This document shows, piece after piece, positions 27,914 through 38,399 of a DNA stretch of 64,000 nucleotides (positions within the stretch are counted from its first letter, which is position 1; every line of letters starts with the position of its first letter). The notes beneath the pieces were generated by a model. It did no database searches and was not told where the DNA came from. It saw only the letters and a list, made by a program, of their open reading frames with translations. The stretch is from an uncultured Pelagibacteraceae bacterium (GTDB lineage: Bacteria; Pseudomonadota; Alphaproteobacteria; Pelagibacterales; Pelagibacteraceae): the NCBI GenBank assembly GCA_902571375.1, contig CACGBP010000001.1, positions 46,001 through 110,000 on the forward strand. Reading direction: 5' to 3'. The position numbers and the translations under genes are program-made.

Positions 27914-29142
27914 TAATATTTTCCCAATCTTTTTTTTAAGATATCCCTGTCCTTTTTTGCATCACCACAAGAATTAACAATACAAATTGTATCTTTGTTA
28001 AGTTTTGGTGCAATCTTGATTGCTTCTGCAAAAGCATGACTTGGCTCTAGGCTAGGGTTTAATTTTTCATATTTTCTAATAATCCTGTATGCATTTAGAG
28101 CTTCTTCATCTGTCGCATAAGTATATCTTGCTCTTTTTGTATCTTTTAAAAAACAATGAATTGGACTTACCCCTGGATAATCTAAACCAGCGCTAATAGA
28201 TTCTGTTTCTTGAATTTGACCTTCATTATTTTGGCAAACGTACGAAGCGGCACCATGTAGAATTCCAATTTTTGCATTTCTACTTAAGGGCGCAGCATGA
28301 AGTCTTGATTTTTTAGGCCCTCCAGCTTCAACACCAATTAATTCAACTTGTCTTTTATTATAATCAATAAATTCACTCCAAAAACCATAAGCTGAACTAC
28401 CACCACCAACACAATTAATCAGTTTTATTTTTTTTGGAATTTTTTTAAACTCTTTTTTTAATTGTACCTTAAGTTCTCTGGATATTTGTGATGTTGACCA
28501 ACCACATATTTTTACGAATATATTTGGACCTACTGTAGAACCTACACACATATGTGTGTTGTCACAATTTGAAACCCAATATCTCATGCATTCACTTACT
28601 GCATCAACTAAAGTTTGACTGCCAGAATATACAGGTACTATTTCAGCTCCATTTTTTCTCATTGCATCACAATTTGGCTTTTGACGTTTTATATCTTTTG
28701 CTCCCATGAAAATTTTACATTTGAGACCAAATTTTTTAGCAGCCATACTTAACATCTTTCCAGCATAACCAGCCCCTGTGTCGCCAACGATATATTTTTT
28801 CCCCATAGCTTTGCATATTAAAGCATGAACTGTGGCATTATATATTTTGTGAGCTCCACCATTTGCCTCTGACACTATTTTGGCCCAAATTTGAGCACCA
28901 CCTAAATGATGAGATAAATTTTCTAATTTTACAAATGAAGTAGGTGAACCAATATAATTATTAAAGTAGAAGTCTCTTTTGTTTATAAATTTCCTATCTC
29001 TTCTCAATTCTTCAAATTTTATTGTTAAATCTTCAATTGGTTTTTTGAGAGTTTCAGGAATATAACTTCCTCCAAATTTACCACCCCAAAATCCATGTTT
29101 GTCATGCTGATCTATTAAGGGAATATTTTTTTTAAGTTTCAT
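27913..29142 (-). CDS. trpB: tryptophan synthase beta chain
   Basis: GGKFGGSYIPETL, GGAHKIYNA, CVGGGSSAYGFW, GLDYPGVSPIHCFL. Confidence 0.97.
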   Translation of the reverse strand: MKLKKNIPLIDQHDKHGFWGGKFGGSYIPETLKKPIEDLTIKFEELRRDRKFINKRDFYFNNYIGSPTSFVKLENLSHHLGGAQIWAKIVSEANGGAHKIYNATVHALICKAMGKKYIVGDTGAGYAGKMLSMAAKKFGLKCKIFMGAKDIKRQKPNCDAMRKNGAEIVPVYSGSQTLVDAVSECMRYWVSNCDNTHMCVGSTVGPNIFVKICGWSTSQISRELKVQLKKEFKKIPKKIKLINCVGGGSSAYGFWSEFIDYNKRQVELIGVEAGGPKKSRLHAAPLSRNAKIGILHGAASYVCQNNEGQIQETESISAGLDYPGVSPIHCFLKDTKRARYTYATDEEALNAYRIIRKYEKLNPSLEPSHAFAEAIKIAPKLNKDTICIVNSCGDAKKDRDILKKRLGKY

Positions 29143-29762
29143 TTTTTTAAATTTTTAATTTTATCTAAGAAAACTTCTATTTTGGAAATATCTTTTAATC
29201 CACTAGTTTCTAATCCACCAGATATGTCAATAATATCTGCTATTTTTTTGTAATTTTCAAGCTCATCATTAATTTGAATATTTCCAGCAAGCATTATTTC
29301 TTTATCTAAATTTAAATTTTTAATTAATTTGTGATCAAAAGACAAACTTTTTTCATATCCTTTGCTATCAAATAAATAAATATCTGTTGTATCTGAATAT
29401 AACTTATATCTTTTAATATCATCTTTATCTTTTATGGTTATAGCAGTGATAATTTTTTTTTTATATTTTTCTTTAATTGATTTAACTTGAGTAGGACTAC
29501 AATCATAAAGCTGATAATAATCAAATGGTAAATTTTTAATTTCTTCAAGTGTTTGGTAGTTAGGATTTACAAGTACTGCCACAAATTGAGATTTTTTTTT
29601 TTTAACTTTCAATAATGTTCGTAGTTTCTCTAAATTTACGTATCTTTTAGATTTGGGATAATTAACTATAAATCCTATAAATTGAGGTGGGTGATTATGA
29701 TTAATTATATAATTTAATGTTTTAGAGTCTGAAACTCCACATATCTTAGATTTAAGAATCAT
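29139..29762 (-). CDS. trpF: phosphoribosylanthranilate isomerase
   Basis: SKICGVSDSKTL, FIGFIVNYPKSKRYV, DISGGLETSGLKD. Confidence 0.93.
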   Translation of the reverse strand: MILKSKICGVSDSKTLNYIINHNHPPQFIGFIVNYPKSKRYVNLEKLRTLLKVKKKKSQFVAVLVNPNYQTLEEIKNLPFDYYQLYDCSPTQVKSIKEKYKKKIITAITIKDKDDIKRYKLYSDTTDIYLFDSKGYEKSLSFDHKLIKNLNLDKEIMLAGNIQINDELENYKKIADIIDISGGLETSGLKDISKIEVFLDKIKNLKK

Positions 29763-30433
29763 TGTTTTAAATGATCTAATAATTTATCTAAATTTTTTTT
29801 AATGTTACCTTTTGTTAGAGGTCTTCCTATTACAAGCCAATCACTTCCGTTTTTGTAAGCTTCTTTAGGAGTTAAAACTCTTTTTTGATCATTTGTTTTT
29901 GGACTAAATCTTATTCCAGGTGTTATAATTTCTTTTTTAAAAACTTTTTTTACTATTTTTACCTCTTGTGCACTACAGACAATAGCATCTAATTTTGCTT
30001 TATTTGCTAATTTAGCTTGATCTAAAACTAATTTTTTTACATCTTTATCAAAACCAATTTCTCTTAATGCCTTATTGTCCAATGAGGTTAGTATCGTTAC
30101 ACCTACTATTTTAATTTTACCTGATACTTTCTTTGCAGCTTTAAGAGCCTTTAGGCCTGAACTAATGTGTATTGTAAGATATGCTAAATTTAAATCCTTA
30201 ATCGCTTTGACTGCTGAAGAGCATGTGTTCGGAATATCATGTAGTTTTAAATCTGCAAAGACAATCTTTTTTTTTATCTTACTCAAAAAGGCTCTTCCGT
30301 TTTTTGAATTTAAAAACTCTAATCCAAATTTATACCCAATTTTTAATTTAGGATTATGTATTTTATGAATTATTTTATTAATCTTGGAAATATTTGTAGT
30401 ATCACAAGCTACAAATATTTTATTCTTTTTCAT
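29759..30433 (-). CDS. pyrF: orotidine 5'-phosphate decarboxylase
   Basis: KIGYKFGLEF, VFADLKLHDIPNT, VGVTILTSL, ITPGIRF, WLVIGRPLTKG. Confidence 0.95.
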   Translation of the reverse strand: MKKNKIFVACDTTNISKINKIIHKIHNPKLKIGYKFGLEFLNSKNGRAFLSKIKKKIVFADLKLHDIPNTCSSAVKAIKDLNLAYLTIHISSGLKALKAAKKVSGKIKIVGVTILTSLDNKALREIGFDKDVKKLVLDQAKLANKAKLDAIVCSAQEVKIVKKVFKKEIITPGIRFSPKTNDQKRVLTPKEAYKNGSDWLVIGRPLTKGNIKKNLDKLLDHLKQ

Positions 30434-30713
30434 TATTTAACTTTTTAAACAAATCTTTAGCCATTTTGAAGTGAATAGTTTTTTTTTGGGGAACATTGAC
30501 TTTCTCACCAGTTCGTGGATTTCTTCTTATAGATTCTTTTTGAATATTAGAAAAAAATACACCAAAACCTCTCAATTCTACTCTTTCACCTCTTTTTAAG
30601 GTTTTTTTTATTTCATTTAAAATAATGTCAACGAGCTTTTCTAAATCTTTAGTAAGAAAATTAGGATAAGACTTTTTGAGGTATTTAATAAGCTTTGATT
30701 TTACAATAGCCAA
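30420..30713 (-). CDS. ihfB: integration host factor beta / HU-family protein
   Basis: GERVELRGFGVFFSNIQKESIRRNPRTGEKVNVPQKKTIHFK. Confidence 0.93.
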   Translation of the reverse strand: MAIVKSKLIKYLKKSYPNFLTKDLEKLVDIILNEIKKTLKRGERVELRGFGVFFSNIQKESIRRNPRTGEKVNVPQKKTIHFKMAKDLFKKLNNEKE

Positions 30714-30727
30714 TTTGATCTATTTAT

Positions 30728-32455
30728 TTATTTTTTTTTGTCTTCTTTTTTCTTCAGGTCCTCAGACAAAGATGAGAAAGGTAAGTTTTTACCTGAGCCT
30801 TCAGACCCATATTTATCTAATGCCTCTTTTTTTTCAATTTCTTCTAATAGCTTTATACTTAGTGAAACTTTTCTTTTATTCAGATCAATTTCAGATATTG
30901 CACAATCAATTCTTTCACCACCAGTAAATCGAGAAGGTCTAGCATCAGCTGTATTTATAGCAATCTGAGATTTCTTTATAACAAAGTCCATTTCACATCC
31001 TTCTGGTCTAACAACCAATCCTTTACTATCTGTTGAAATAATCTTTACAGTGATAGTTTGATTTACACTTTTGTCTTTAAACCAATCAAATGGATCTGGT
31101 TGTGTTTGTCTTAAACCAACCCTTACTTTGTTTTCTGAAGCTTTGATTTCTAATACTTTAACTTTAACTTTATCACCAATTCTATATTTTTGTAATTCCT
31201 CTTCCCCATTATTTAAATAAGTAAGATCATTACAATGCAGAAAGGCATCTATGTCTAAATCTTTAATTTTGATAAATAAAGAGTATTCATTTTTATTTAC
31301 CACTTCTCCCTCAACTAAAGTATCTACAGGATATATTTTTTCAAAAGTTTCAAATGGATTTTCTTTTGTTAATTTATGAGATATTGCTACTCTTCTTTTT
31401 TCTTTGTCAATTTCAGTAATAACACAATCTATTTCATCTCCGATTTTAAACATTTTTTTTGCTGATACATTTTTTTTTGTCCAACTAAGTTCACTTGAAT
31501 GAAGTAATGTTGTAAGTCCAGGTTCTAATTCACAAAAAGCACCAAAGTCCATAATCTTAACAACCTTAGCTTTGTAAATTTTATTAAGTTCATAGTTTTC
31601 TATATGTTCAAAAGGATCTGGAGATAATTGTTTAACCGAGCAACCAACTTGTAATTTATTTTTATCAACAGAAATTACTTTAAGATCATGTTTTTCACCG
31701 ATATTAAATACCTCATCTGGATGATTTACTCTCGAGTAAGAAATTTCTTGTAGGTGCACTAAAACATCAAGCTCACCATTTACATTAAAAAAGCATCCAA
31801 AACTACTATATCCTTTTACCTCAGCGTTTTTGATAATATCTCCAACTTTATATTTCTCAATTATCTTTGCTTTATCCTCTTTTTTAAATGATGAAATTAT
31901 TTCTCTTCTGGAAACACATGCATTTCCTCTAACTTTGTCTAACTTAATTAGGGCGAATTTTTGAGGTTCATTCATTAAATGACTTATATCTTTTAGAGGT
32001 TTGTCACTTATTTGAGATCCTGGTAAAAACATTAAAGACTTTGTTTCTATATGTTCTACAATACAACCACCTTTGCATTTTGATACAATTTTACCCATAA
32101 TTGGTTCTTTTTTTTCATAAGCCTCTACTAATTTATCCCACCCTTTTATTTTTTGAGCTTTATTTGCAGAAACAATAACCTCTCCATTTTTATCCTCAAT
32201 TTTTTCAATTAGAACTGAGATTTTGCCTCCAACTTTCAAGTTAGATTCTTGACCAAGACTTTTAAGTTCATTTATATCTAAAACTGGCTCACTTTTTAAA
32301 CCTTCGATAAAAAGAAAAACAAATTTATCAGTTATTTTGTTAATTTTTCCTTCTACAATTGTTCCCTCAGTTAATTTAATCTTAGATAGTTGATTGTTTA
32401 GAAGTTGTTCAAATTCCTTAGAATTAGGATTAGATAGATCTTTGTATATTTCCAT
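30728..32455 (-). CDS. rpsA: 30S ribosomal protein S1
   Basis: Multiple S1 RNA-binding repeats (VVKIMDFGAFCELEPGLTTLLHSSELSW etc.); adjacent to ihfB. Confidence 0.97.
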   Translation of the reverse strand: MEIYKDLSNPNSKEFEQLLNNQLSKIKLTEGTIVEGKINKITDKFVFLFIEGLKSEPVLDINELKSLGQESNLKVGGKISVLIEKIEDKNGEVIVSANKAQKIKGWDKLVEAYEKKEPIMGKIVSKCKGGCIVEHIETKSLMFLPGSQISDKPLKDISHLMNEPQKFALIKLDKVRGNACVSRREIISSFKKEDKAKIIEKYKVGDIIKNAEVKGYSSFGCFFNVNGELDVLVHLQEISYSRVNHPDEVFNIGEKHDLKVISVDKNKLQVGCSVKQLSPDPFEHIENYELNKIYKAKVVKIMDFGAFCELEPGLTTLLHSSELSWTKKNVSAKKMFKIGDEIDCVITEIDKEKRRVAISHKLTKENPFETFEKIYPVDTLVEGEVVNKNEYSLFIKIKDLDIDAFLHCNDLTYLNNGEEELQKYRIGDKVKVKVLEIKASENKVRVGLRQTQPDPFDWFKDKSVNQTITVKIISTDSKGLVVRPEGCEMDFVIKKSQIAINTADARPSRFTGGERIDCAISEIDLNKRKVSLSIKLLEEIEKKEALDKYGSEGSGKNLPFSSLSEDLKKKEDKKK

Positions 32456-32619
32456 TAATTGTTGTTATTTTTTTTTTTTAAAACATGCCCTTTTAGTTAA
32501 ATTTATTATATTAATCAAGTTTGAATATTTTTTTAAACAATAAAAAATTAGTAAAAAAACGATTTTTTTACAAAATTACTGAGATTCTACACAATCTAAA
32601 GCATATACATCTTAAATAT

Positions 32620-33954
32620 CTAAATTGACTTGAAATTCTCACCTTTGATTTTTTGAACTATTTTTAAAAATGATGGAAAGGAAGTGTTAATTGAATCTGA
32701 GTTATGAATAGTCCAATTTCCACCAAAAACTAGAGAGGCAATAACGCTAGTCATAAATACCCTATGATCTTTGAGGTAGTTTTTAATCAGAATTTTATTG
32801 TTAATTTTTAAATTAGGATTGCCATATATTTTTAATGAATTTTTCGTAACTTTATTTTTTACTCCTAAATAGTTCAGAATTTTAGATCCCCAAATCAGTC
32901 TAGGGCTCTCTTTTTGATTTAATTCAGATAAATTTTTAAAATAAGAAATTCCTTTCGCTTTAGCTGCAACTAAAAAAATTAATAGAAATTCATCAATTGC
33001 AGAAGAATTCAATTTGCTTGGACAATTGATTGATTTGATGTTATTCGAACTTTTAACTAATATATCTGAAATTTTTTCATTTTTATAAGTTCTTTTATTT
33101 TTCAAAAATATTTTTAAACCCATTTTTTTTAAGATTGTTATCACACCAATTCTTGAAGGATTAATATTAACATTTTTGATTAAAAGTTTTGATTTTTTTG
33201 ATAGAGCAGTTAGAACAATAAAAAATGCACTTGAGCTTATGTCACTGGGAATTTTATAATTTATTGGTTTAAGTTTTTTTACATTTTTAAGTTTGATATA
33301 ATCAAAATTTTTATTATTTTTAATATTAATTGGAACTTTAAGATTTTTAAAAAAAAGCTCTGTATGATTTCTTGATTTTTTTGCACGAATAAAGGTTTCA
33401 CCTGGTGTATTTAAGGATGCTAACATTATACTACTTTTACATTGAGCAGAGCCTTTATTTTCAAAATATTTAATTGATTTAGGTTGATCAGTTCCAATAA
33501 TTGATAAGGGCAGACCTTTTTTTTTATATTGGAATTTAGCACCAAATTTTTCTAATGGTTTAATGACTCTCAAAAAGTCTCTTTTAGATAAACTTTTGTC
33601 TCCTGTAAGAGTAATTTTTCTTTTCGAGTGAATTAATAGACCCAAAATAAGTCTTGCTAAAGTTCCTGAATTACCAGCATTTAATTTTAGATTCTTTTTT
33701 ATTTTAAACCCATTTAGTCCGACACCACGTAATTCACAGTAGGACTTTTTAATTCTAATTTTTACGCCAAGTTTTTTTAAACATTTAATAGTACTGAAGA
33801 TATCCTCAGATTGTAATATGCCATAGGATTTAGATATTCCCGTTGTTTGAGAAGCTAATAAAAGCCAACGGATAGAAATGCTTTTATCTCCATCAACTTT
33901 AATTATTTTATTAAAAGGTTTAATCTTTTTTTTAATTATGATCTTATCACTCAT
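32620..33954 (-). CDS. aroA: 3-phosphoshikimate 1-carboxyvinyltransferase
   Basis: VDGDKSISIRWLLLASQ, LNAGNSGTLARLILG, LKDHRVFMTSVIASL. Confidence 0.95.
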   Translation of the reverse strand: MSDKIIIKKKIKPFNKIIKVDGDKSISIRWLLLASQTTGISKSYGILQSEDIFSTIKCLKKLGVKIRIKKSYCELRGVGLNGFKIKKNLKLNAGNSGTLARLILGLLIHSKRKITLTGDKSLSKRDFLRVIKPLEKFGAKFQYKKKGLPLSIIGTDQPKSIKYFENKGSAQCKSSIMLASLNTPGETFIRAKKSRNHTELFFKNLKVPINIKNNKNFDYIKLKNVKKLKPINYKIPSDISSSAFFIVLTALSKKSKLLIKNVNINPSRIGVITILKKMGLKIFLKNKRTYKNEKISDILVKSSNNIKSINCPSKLNSSAIDEFLLIFLVAAKAKGISYFKNLSELNQKESPRLIWGSKILNYLGVKNKVTKNSLKIYGNPNLKINNKILIKNYLKDHRVFMTSVIASLVFGGNWTIHNSDSINTSFPSFLKIVQKIKGENFKSI

Positions 33955-33969
33955 TTTTTTTGGTGTAGT

Positions 33970-34746
33970 TTATTTAAGTTGAAAAGAATCTCCAAAATAA
34001 GCTTCTTTTGCATTAATATTTTTTACTATTTCTGAGGGAGTTCCTGATGCTATTACATTACAGTTAGAAATTACAAAAGCTTTATCTACACATAATAATA
34101 AATCGCGTGCTTGATGATCACATAGAATAACTGATATGTTATATTCACTCTGAAGATCAACAATTATTCTTTGAAGTTTTTTAATAGTCATTACATCAAG
34201 TGCTGCGAAAGGCTCGTCTAATAAAAGTATTTTTGGATCACCAAGAAGAGCCAAAGCAATCACAAGTCTTTTCTTCATACCACCAGACAAATGTTTTGCT
34301 TTAACATTTCTTACTGCATCTAATTCAAATTTTGCAATTAAAAAATTAATTTTTTCATTTCTATGATTCTTGTTTGCAACAGTTATTTCACTTATAGCTT
34401 TTAAATTTTCTATTAAAGTTAGGTCATGGAAAAATCCTCCATATTGAGGAACATAACCAATTTTGAATTTTTTTGACCTTAAATAGATTGGATATTCGTT
34501 AACAATTTTTGAGTCAATTTTTATTGAGCCATAACTTGGCTTTATTAATCCAGTAATTAAATTAAATATTGTTGATTTTCCAACCCCATTTGAACCAAGT
34601 AGCCCAGCGATCTCTCCTTGGTTAACGGATATATTTATATTTTCTAAAATCTTTCTTTCTCCAAAAGAAAAAGAAATATTTTCTAACTTAACAATCTCTT
34701 TGTTGTTCTTGAATGATTTAATTCTAAATTTTTTTATAATTGCCAT
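33970..34746 (-). CDS. lptB: LPS export ABC transporter ATP-binding protein
   Basis: GLLGSNGVGKSTIFNLITG, LSGGMKKRLVIALALLGDPKILLLDEPFAALD. Confidence 0.94.
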   Translation of the reverse strand: MAIIKKFRIKSFKNNKEIVKLENISFSFGERKILENINISVNQGEIAGLLGSNGVGKSTIFNLITGLIKPSYGSIKIDSKIVNEYPIYLRSKKFKIGYVPQYGGFFHDLTLIENLKAISEITVANKNHRNEKINFLIAKFELDAVRNVKAKHLSGGMKKRLVIALALLGDPKILLLDEPFAALDVMTIKKLQRIIVDLQSEYNISVILCDHQARDLLLCVDKAFVISNCNVIASGTPSEIVKNINAKEAYFGDSFQLK

Positions 34747-35324
34747 TAAAATTTACTACTTAAGCTTACTTTTTCAGTTTTATTGTTCATTGATATTAAA
34801 ACGTTTTTGGTAATCAAATCAAATTCAATATTGTCAGTTTTAATTTTAGAATTTAAATTCTTAAATAAAACTTTTTCAGAAATCTTGATTTTGTTTATCT
34901 CGAAATTTAAGTCCATTTTTTCAGAATAAATTGAGTGTTCACCATATTTAGAGACAACATTACCGAAAAATTCAGTGTTATAATTATCATTGTTATATAT
35001 TGCATTATTAGAGGTAATTATAATCTCGGTTTGATCATTTAAAGTTATTTTAGCATACACATTATTCATTAAAAAATCAGTTCCATTTTGTGAAATTTCT
35101 CCTGAATCAGCCTTTATCATATATGTATTATTATCTATGTCGTTTGATTTGTAGTTTAAGTTATAAATAAGGTTTGATTTTGTATTACTAATTTCTTTTT
35201 CTTGTGTAACATCAATTTTGTTGGTTGTTCTTTGTTTTTTGTAAAAGTATTCATTATAAAACCAAATCAAGCTCACCAAGATTATGAATAAAAGAAAAAT
35301 TTGAATATATATTTTTTTTACCAT
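34746..35324 (-). CDS. lptC: LPS export periplasmic/anchor protein LptC
   Basis: N-terminal TM then YMIKADSGEISQNGTDFLMNNVYAKI...; adjacent to lptB and kdsD. Confidence 0.85.
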   Translation of the reverse strand: MVKKIYIQIFLLFIILVSLIWFYNEYFYKKQRTTNKIDVTQEKEISNTKSNLIYNLNYKSNDIDNNTYMIKADSGEISQNGTDFLMNNVYAKITLNDQTEIIITSNNAIYNNDNYNTEFFGNVVSKYGEHSIYSEKMDLNFEINKIKISEKVLFKNLNSKIKTDNIEFDLITKNVLISMNNKTEKVSLSSKF

Positions 35325-35334
35325 TCTAATCTTG

Positions 35335-36318
35335 TCAGTTTGAACTGTTTTCTAAAATATTATGTATATGAATTATACCTACTGTTTTTTTTTTATTTGA
35401 ACTATCAAAAACTATTAAACTTGTAATTTTTTTACTGTACATAATCGACAATGCTTTATTTACCAAAGTATCTTTACTCACTGAAATTGGATTTTTAGTC
35501 ATAATATTTTTTACTTTTTTAGTATAAATATTTCCTATTTCGACTATTTTCCTTCTTATTTGACCATCAACGATAATTCCAGTTATTTGTTTTTTATTAT
35601 TTTGGGCAATTAATGTGCCTAGATTTTTTTTTGTCATTATATTCAATGCTTTTTTCATAGATTCATTTTCGTTAATGAATGGAATTTTTTTACCTTTTAA
35701 CATTAAATCCTCTACTGTTTTTAATTTAGCACCTAAGCTTCCTGAAGGATGATATTTCTTAAAGTCTTTTTTACTAATATTTTTTTTACTTAATGTAGCG
35801 ACAGCTAGAGCATCTCCTATACTTAGTTGATTAATAGTGCTTGAAGTTGGAACTATTCCAAGTCCAGCTTCAGTGACTTCGGGAATCAATAATTTAATAT
35901 CTGAACCTTTGTAAAGAATAGAGTTTTTTTTGGACATAATTCCTATCAATGTTACTCTGTTTCTATTTGCATACGTTATAATATTTTTTAATTCAGCAGA
36001 ATTTCCAGAATAGCTGATTAATATTAAAACATCCTTTTTTGATATTGCCCCCATATCTCCATGAGAACAATCGCTTGCTGAAACAGTAAATGATGGTGTA
36101 CCTACAGATGAAAATGTAGCTGAAATTTTTGAGGCTATAAGACCACTTTTACCAACTCCACACAGAATAACTTTAGATTTACAATTAACTATTGCATTTA
36201 CTGCACTATTAAAAGAGTGGTTAAGTTTATTTTTTAATTTTTTCAGTGCCTTAATTTCTAAATCAATTACATTTTTTCCAATCTTAGTATAATTATCTTT
36301 TTTCACTAATGTGACCAT
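35335..36318 (-). CDS. kdsD: arabinose-5-phosphate isomerase (SIS + CBS)
   Basis: VILCGVGKSGLIASKISATFSSVGTPSF, HGDMGAISKKDVLILISYSGNSAEL, HPSGSLGAKL, CBS repeats. Confidence 0.94.
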   Translation of the reverse strand: MVTLVKKDNYTKIGKNVIDLEIKALKKLKNKLNHSFNSAVNAIVNCKSKVILCGVGKSGLIASKISATFSSVGTPSFTVSASDCSHGDMGAISKKDVLILISYSGNSAELKNIITYANRNRVTLIGIMSKKNSILYKGSDIKLLIPEVTEAGLGIVPTSSTINQLSIGDALAVATLSKKNISKKDFKKYHPSGSLGAKLKTVEDLMLKGKKIPFINENESMKKALNIMTKKNLGTLIAQNNKKQITGIIVDGQIRRKIVEIGNIYTKKVKNIMTKNPISVSKDTLVNKALSIMYSKKITSLIVFDSSNKKKTVGIIHIHNILENSSN

Positions 36319-36920
36319 ATATCATCCTTAAATAAAGCTAGATCGAGTTCCACTCTTGTTTTTAAAAATTTAAGACAATCTTTATATAAGTTTAATCTTT
36401 TTTCTCTAATCAAAATTTTGTTTAACTCATTATGTATCTTGTGGAGGTATACTACATCATTAGCACAGTATTTTAACTGAGCAGTGGTTAGTTCTCCACC
36501 AAAGTCAGAATTTTGAAATTGTTTATTTATATCTATATTAATAAATTCTTTTATTAAAGTTTTTAAAGAATGATTATCCGAATATGATCTTGCAAGTTTT
36601 GATGCAATTTTAGTATCTAAAATATTTTTTGTATCAGTTTTTAAATAGTATTTTATATGTGCTATGTCAGCTCTACCGTAATGAAAAATTTTTGTAATTT
36701 TTTCATCATTCAATATTTTTATTAAATTAGGAGCATGGTAACTTTCCCTATCTAACTGAACAATATGCGCGTCATTATTTCCTGATGAAACTTGAATTAA
36801 ACATAGTGGATCTCTACCAACATTTAAGCCCATAAATTCTCCATCAACAGCTATTACGTCGTTGCCTAAATCTAAATCATCTGGTAAATCAGCTTTGTGA
36901 AGTTTAATCTCAAAATTCAT
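36306..36920 (-). CDS. rnd: ribonuclease D-like 3'-5' exonuclease
   Basis: IAVDGEFMGLNVGRDPLCLIQVSSG, KIFHYGRADIAHIKYYL, YCANDVVYLHKIH. Confidence 0.92.
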   Translation of the reverse strand: MNFEIKLHKADLPDDLDLGNDVIAVDGEFMGLNVGRDPLCLIQVSSGNNDAHIVQLDRESYHAPNLIKILNDEKITKIFHYGRADIAHIKYYLKTDTKNILDTKIASKLARSYSDNHSLKTLIKEFINIDINKQFQNSDFGGELTTAQLKYCANDVVYLHKIHNELNKILIREKRLNLYKDCLKFLKTRVELDLALFKDDIWSH

Positions 36921-36936
36921 TTGTAAATATATATAT

Positions 36937-37902
36937 ATGAAAGAAAAAAATTGTCTAATTTTTGGCGGAAGTGGTCAAATAGGAAGAAATCTTATTAGAA
37001 AGCTTACAAAAAATAACTTCAAAGTAACAGTTGTGACCAGAAATATTCATCAAAAAAGCTATATTATTAAAACCCAAGCTAATGCAGGCTATATTGATAT
37101 AGTAGAAGCTAACATTTTTGAGGAAAACAAAATTAGAAATCTTTTTAAAAATACTGATATTTGTATAAATTTAATAGGTATTTTGTTTGAAAAGAATAAA
37201 GGAAATTCATTTAAAAACATCCATTCATTATTTCCTTCAATATTATCAAAACTTTGTAAGGAATATAATGTAAGACAATTTATTCACATATCCTCACTCG
37301 GCATTCATGAAGCTACAGACTCAAACTATGCTATTAGTAAACTTGAGGGTGAAAGCAATATTCAAAAAAATTTTCCTATAGCAACAATACTTAGACCATC
37401 AATTGTTTATTCGATTGATGACAATTTTACTACTAATTTTATGACTTTACTCAAAAGGCTACCTGTATTTCCATTATATTATAAAGGTGAAACTAAGTTT
37501 ATGCCTATTCATTGTTCAGACTTAACAGATATTATCTATCATGTAATTTCAAATAATATAAATTCAAAGATAATAGAATGTGTTGGACCAGAAGAAATAT
37601 CATTTAGAAAAATTCTAGAAAATCTTTTAGATCTTATGGGGAAAAGAAGACTATTGTTTCCTTTGCCATTGGGAGTAGCTAGCATTTCAGCTAAAATTTT
37701 ACAATTATTCCCTCAGCCATTATTAACCGAAGATCAATTAAAACTTTTAAAGTACGACAATATTTTATCAGGTAAATATAAAAGTAATTTCGACATTGGA
37801 GTTCCAAGCAAAAGATATTTCAATGAAGAGGTAAAAAAGTACTGTTATATGTGGAAAGATGGAGGTGAGTTTTCAACTGATAAATATAAATTTGAAAAAT
37901 AA
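36937..37902 (+). CDS. NAD(P)-binding epimerase, NDUFA9-like (complex I accessory type)
   Basis: LIFGGSGQIGRNLIRKL, ATILRPSIVYSIDDNFTTNFM; atypical SDR architecture. Confidence 0.88.
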   Translation: MKEKNCLIFGGSGQIGRNLIRKLTKNNFKVTVVTRNIHQKSYIIKTQANAGYIDIVEANIFEENKIRNLFKNTDICINLIGILFEKNKGNSFKNIHSLFPSILSKLCKEYNVRQFIHISSLGIHEATDSNYAISKLEGESNIQKNFPIATILRPSIVYSIDDNFTTNFMTLLKRLPVFPLYYKGETKFMPIHCSDLTDIIYHVISNNINSKIIECVGPEEISFRKILENLLDLMGKRRLLFPLPLGVASISAKILQLFPQPLLTEDQLKLLKYDNILSGKYKSNFDIGVPSKRYFNEEVKKYCYMWKDGGEFSTDKYKFEK

Positions 37903-37904
37903 TT

Positions 37905-38399
37905 CTAAGCAGATTTAATTTTTTTTTCAATAAATTCAGGCACTTCTTCTTTATCAGACACATCCTCTTTTTTACCTTTAGGCTGAAAAGCGTATAGTAT
38001 ATGGAGTTTGCAATATGAAAAATCTTTCATTGAAGATCTACCACAAAAATAAAAATCTTTTTCATCCGGGTGACCGATAGGCCATTTACATGAATTTTCA
38101 TCTAACTCCTCAAGTTGCTTTGGATTTTCTGGCTCAAAGTTCTTCTCAATTATTAAGGATTTAAATTTACTTCTTCTAGTTCTTTTTGAGTTTGAGTTTT
38201 TATCTAATATTGAATTATCAAAATTTTGATTAGATGTAGCAGTTCTTGTTTTTATCTTTGCAGATAAATTAAGTCTATGAGCTTTTCCAATTACTGCATT
38301 TCTGCTTATTCCGCCAATTATCTCAGCAATTTGGCTAGCTGTATTTCCTTTGCCCCAAAGTTCTTTTAATTTAGCAACTTTTTCGTCTGTCCAGCTCAT
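37905..38399 (-). CDS. gcrA: GcrA cell cycle regulator
   Basis: MSWTDEKVAKLKELWGKGNTASQIAEIIGGISRNAVIGKAHRLNL; C-terminal CKWPIGHPDEKDFYFCGRSSMKDFSYCKLH. Confidence 0.96.
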   Translation of the reverse strand: MSWTDEKVAKLKELWGKGNTASQIAEIIGGISRNAVIGKAHRLNLSAKIKTRTATSNQNFDNSILDKNSNSKRTRRSKFKSLIIEKNFEPENPKQLEELDENSCKWPIGHPDEKDFYFCGRSSMKDFSYCKLHILYAFQPKGKKEDVSDKEEVPEFIEKKIKSA

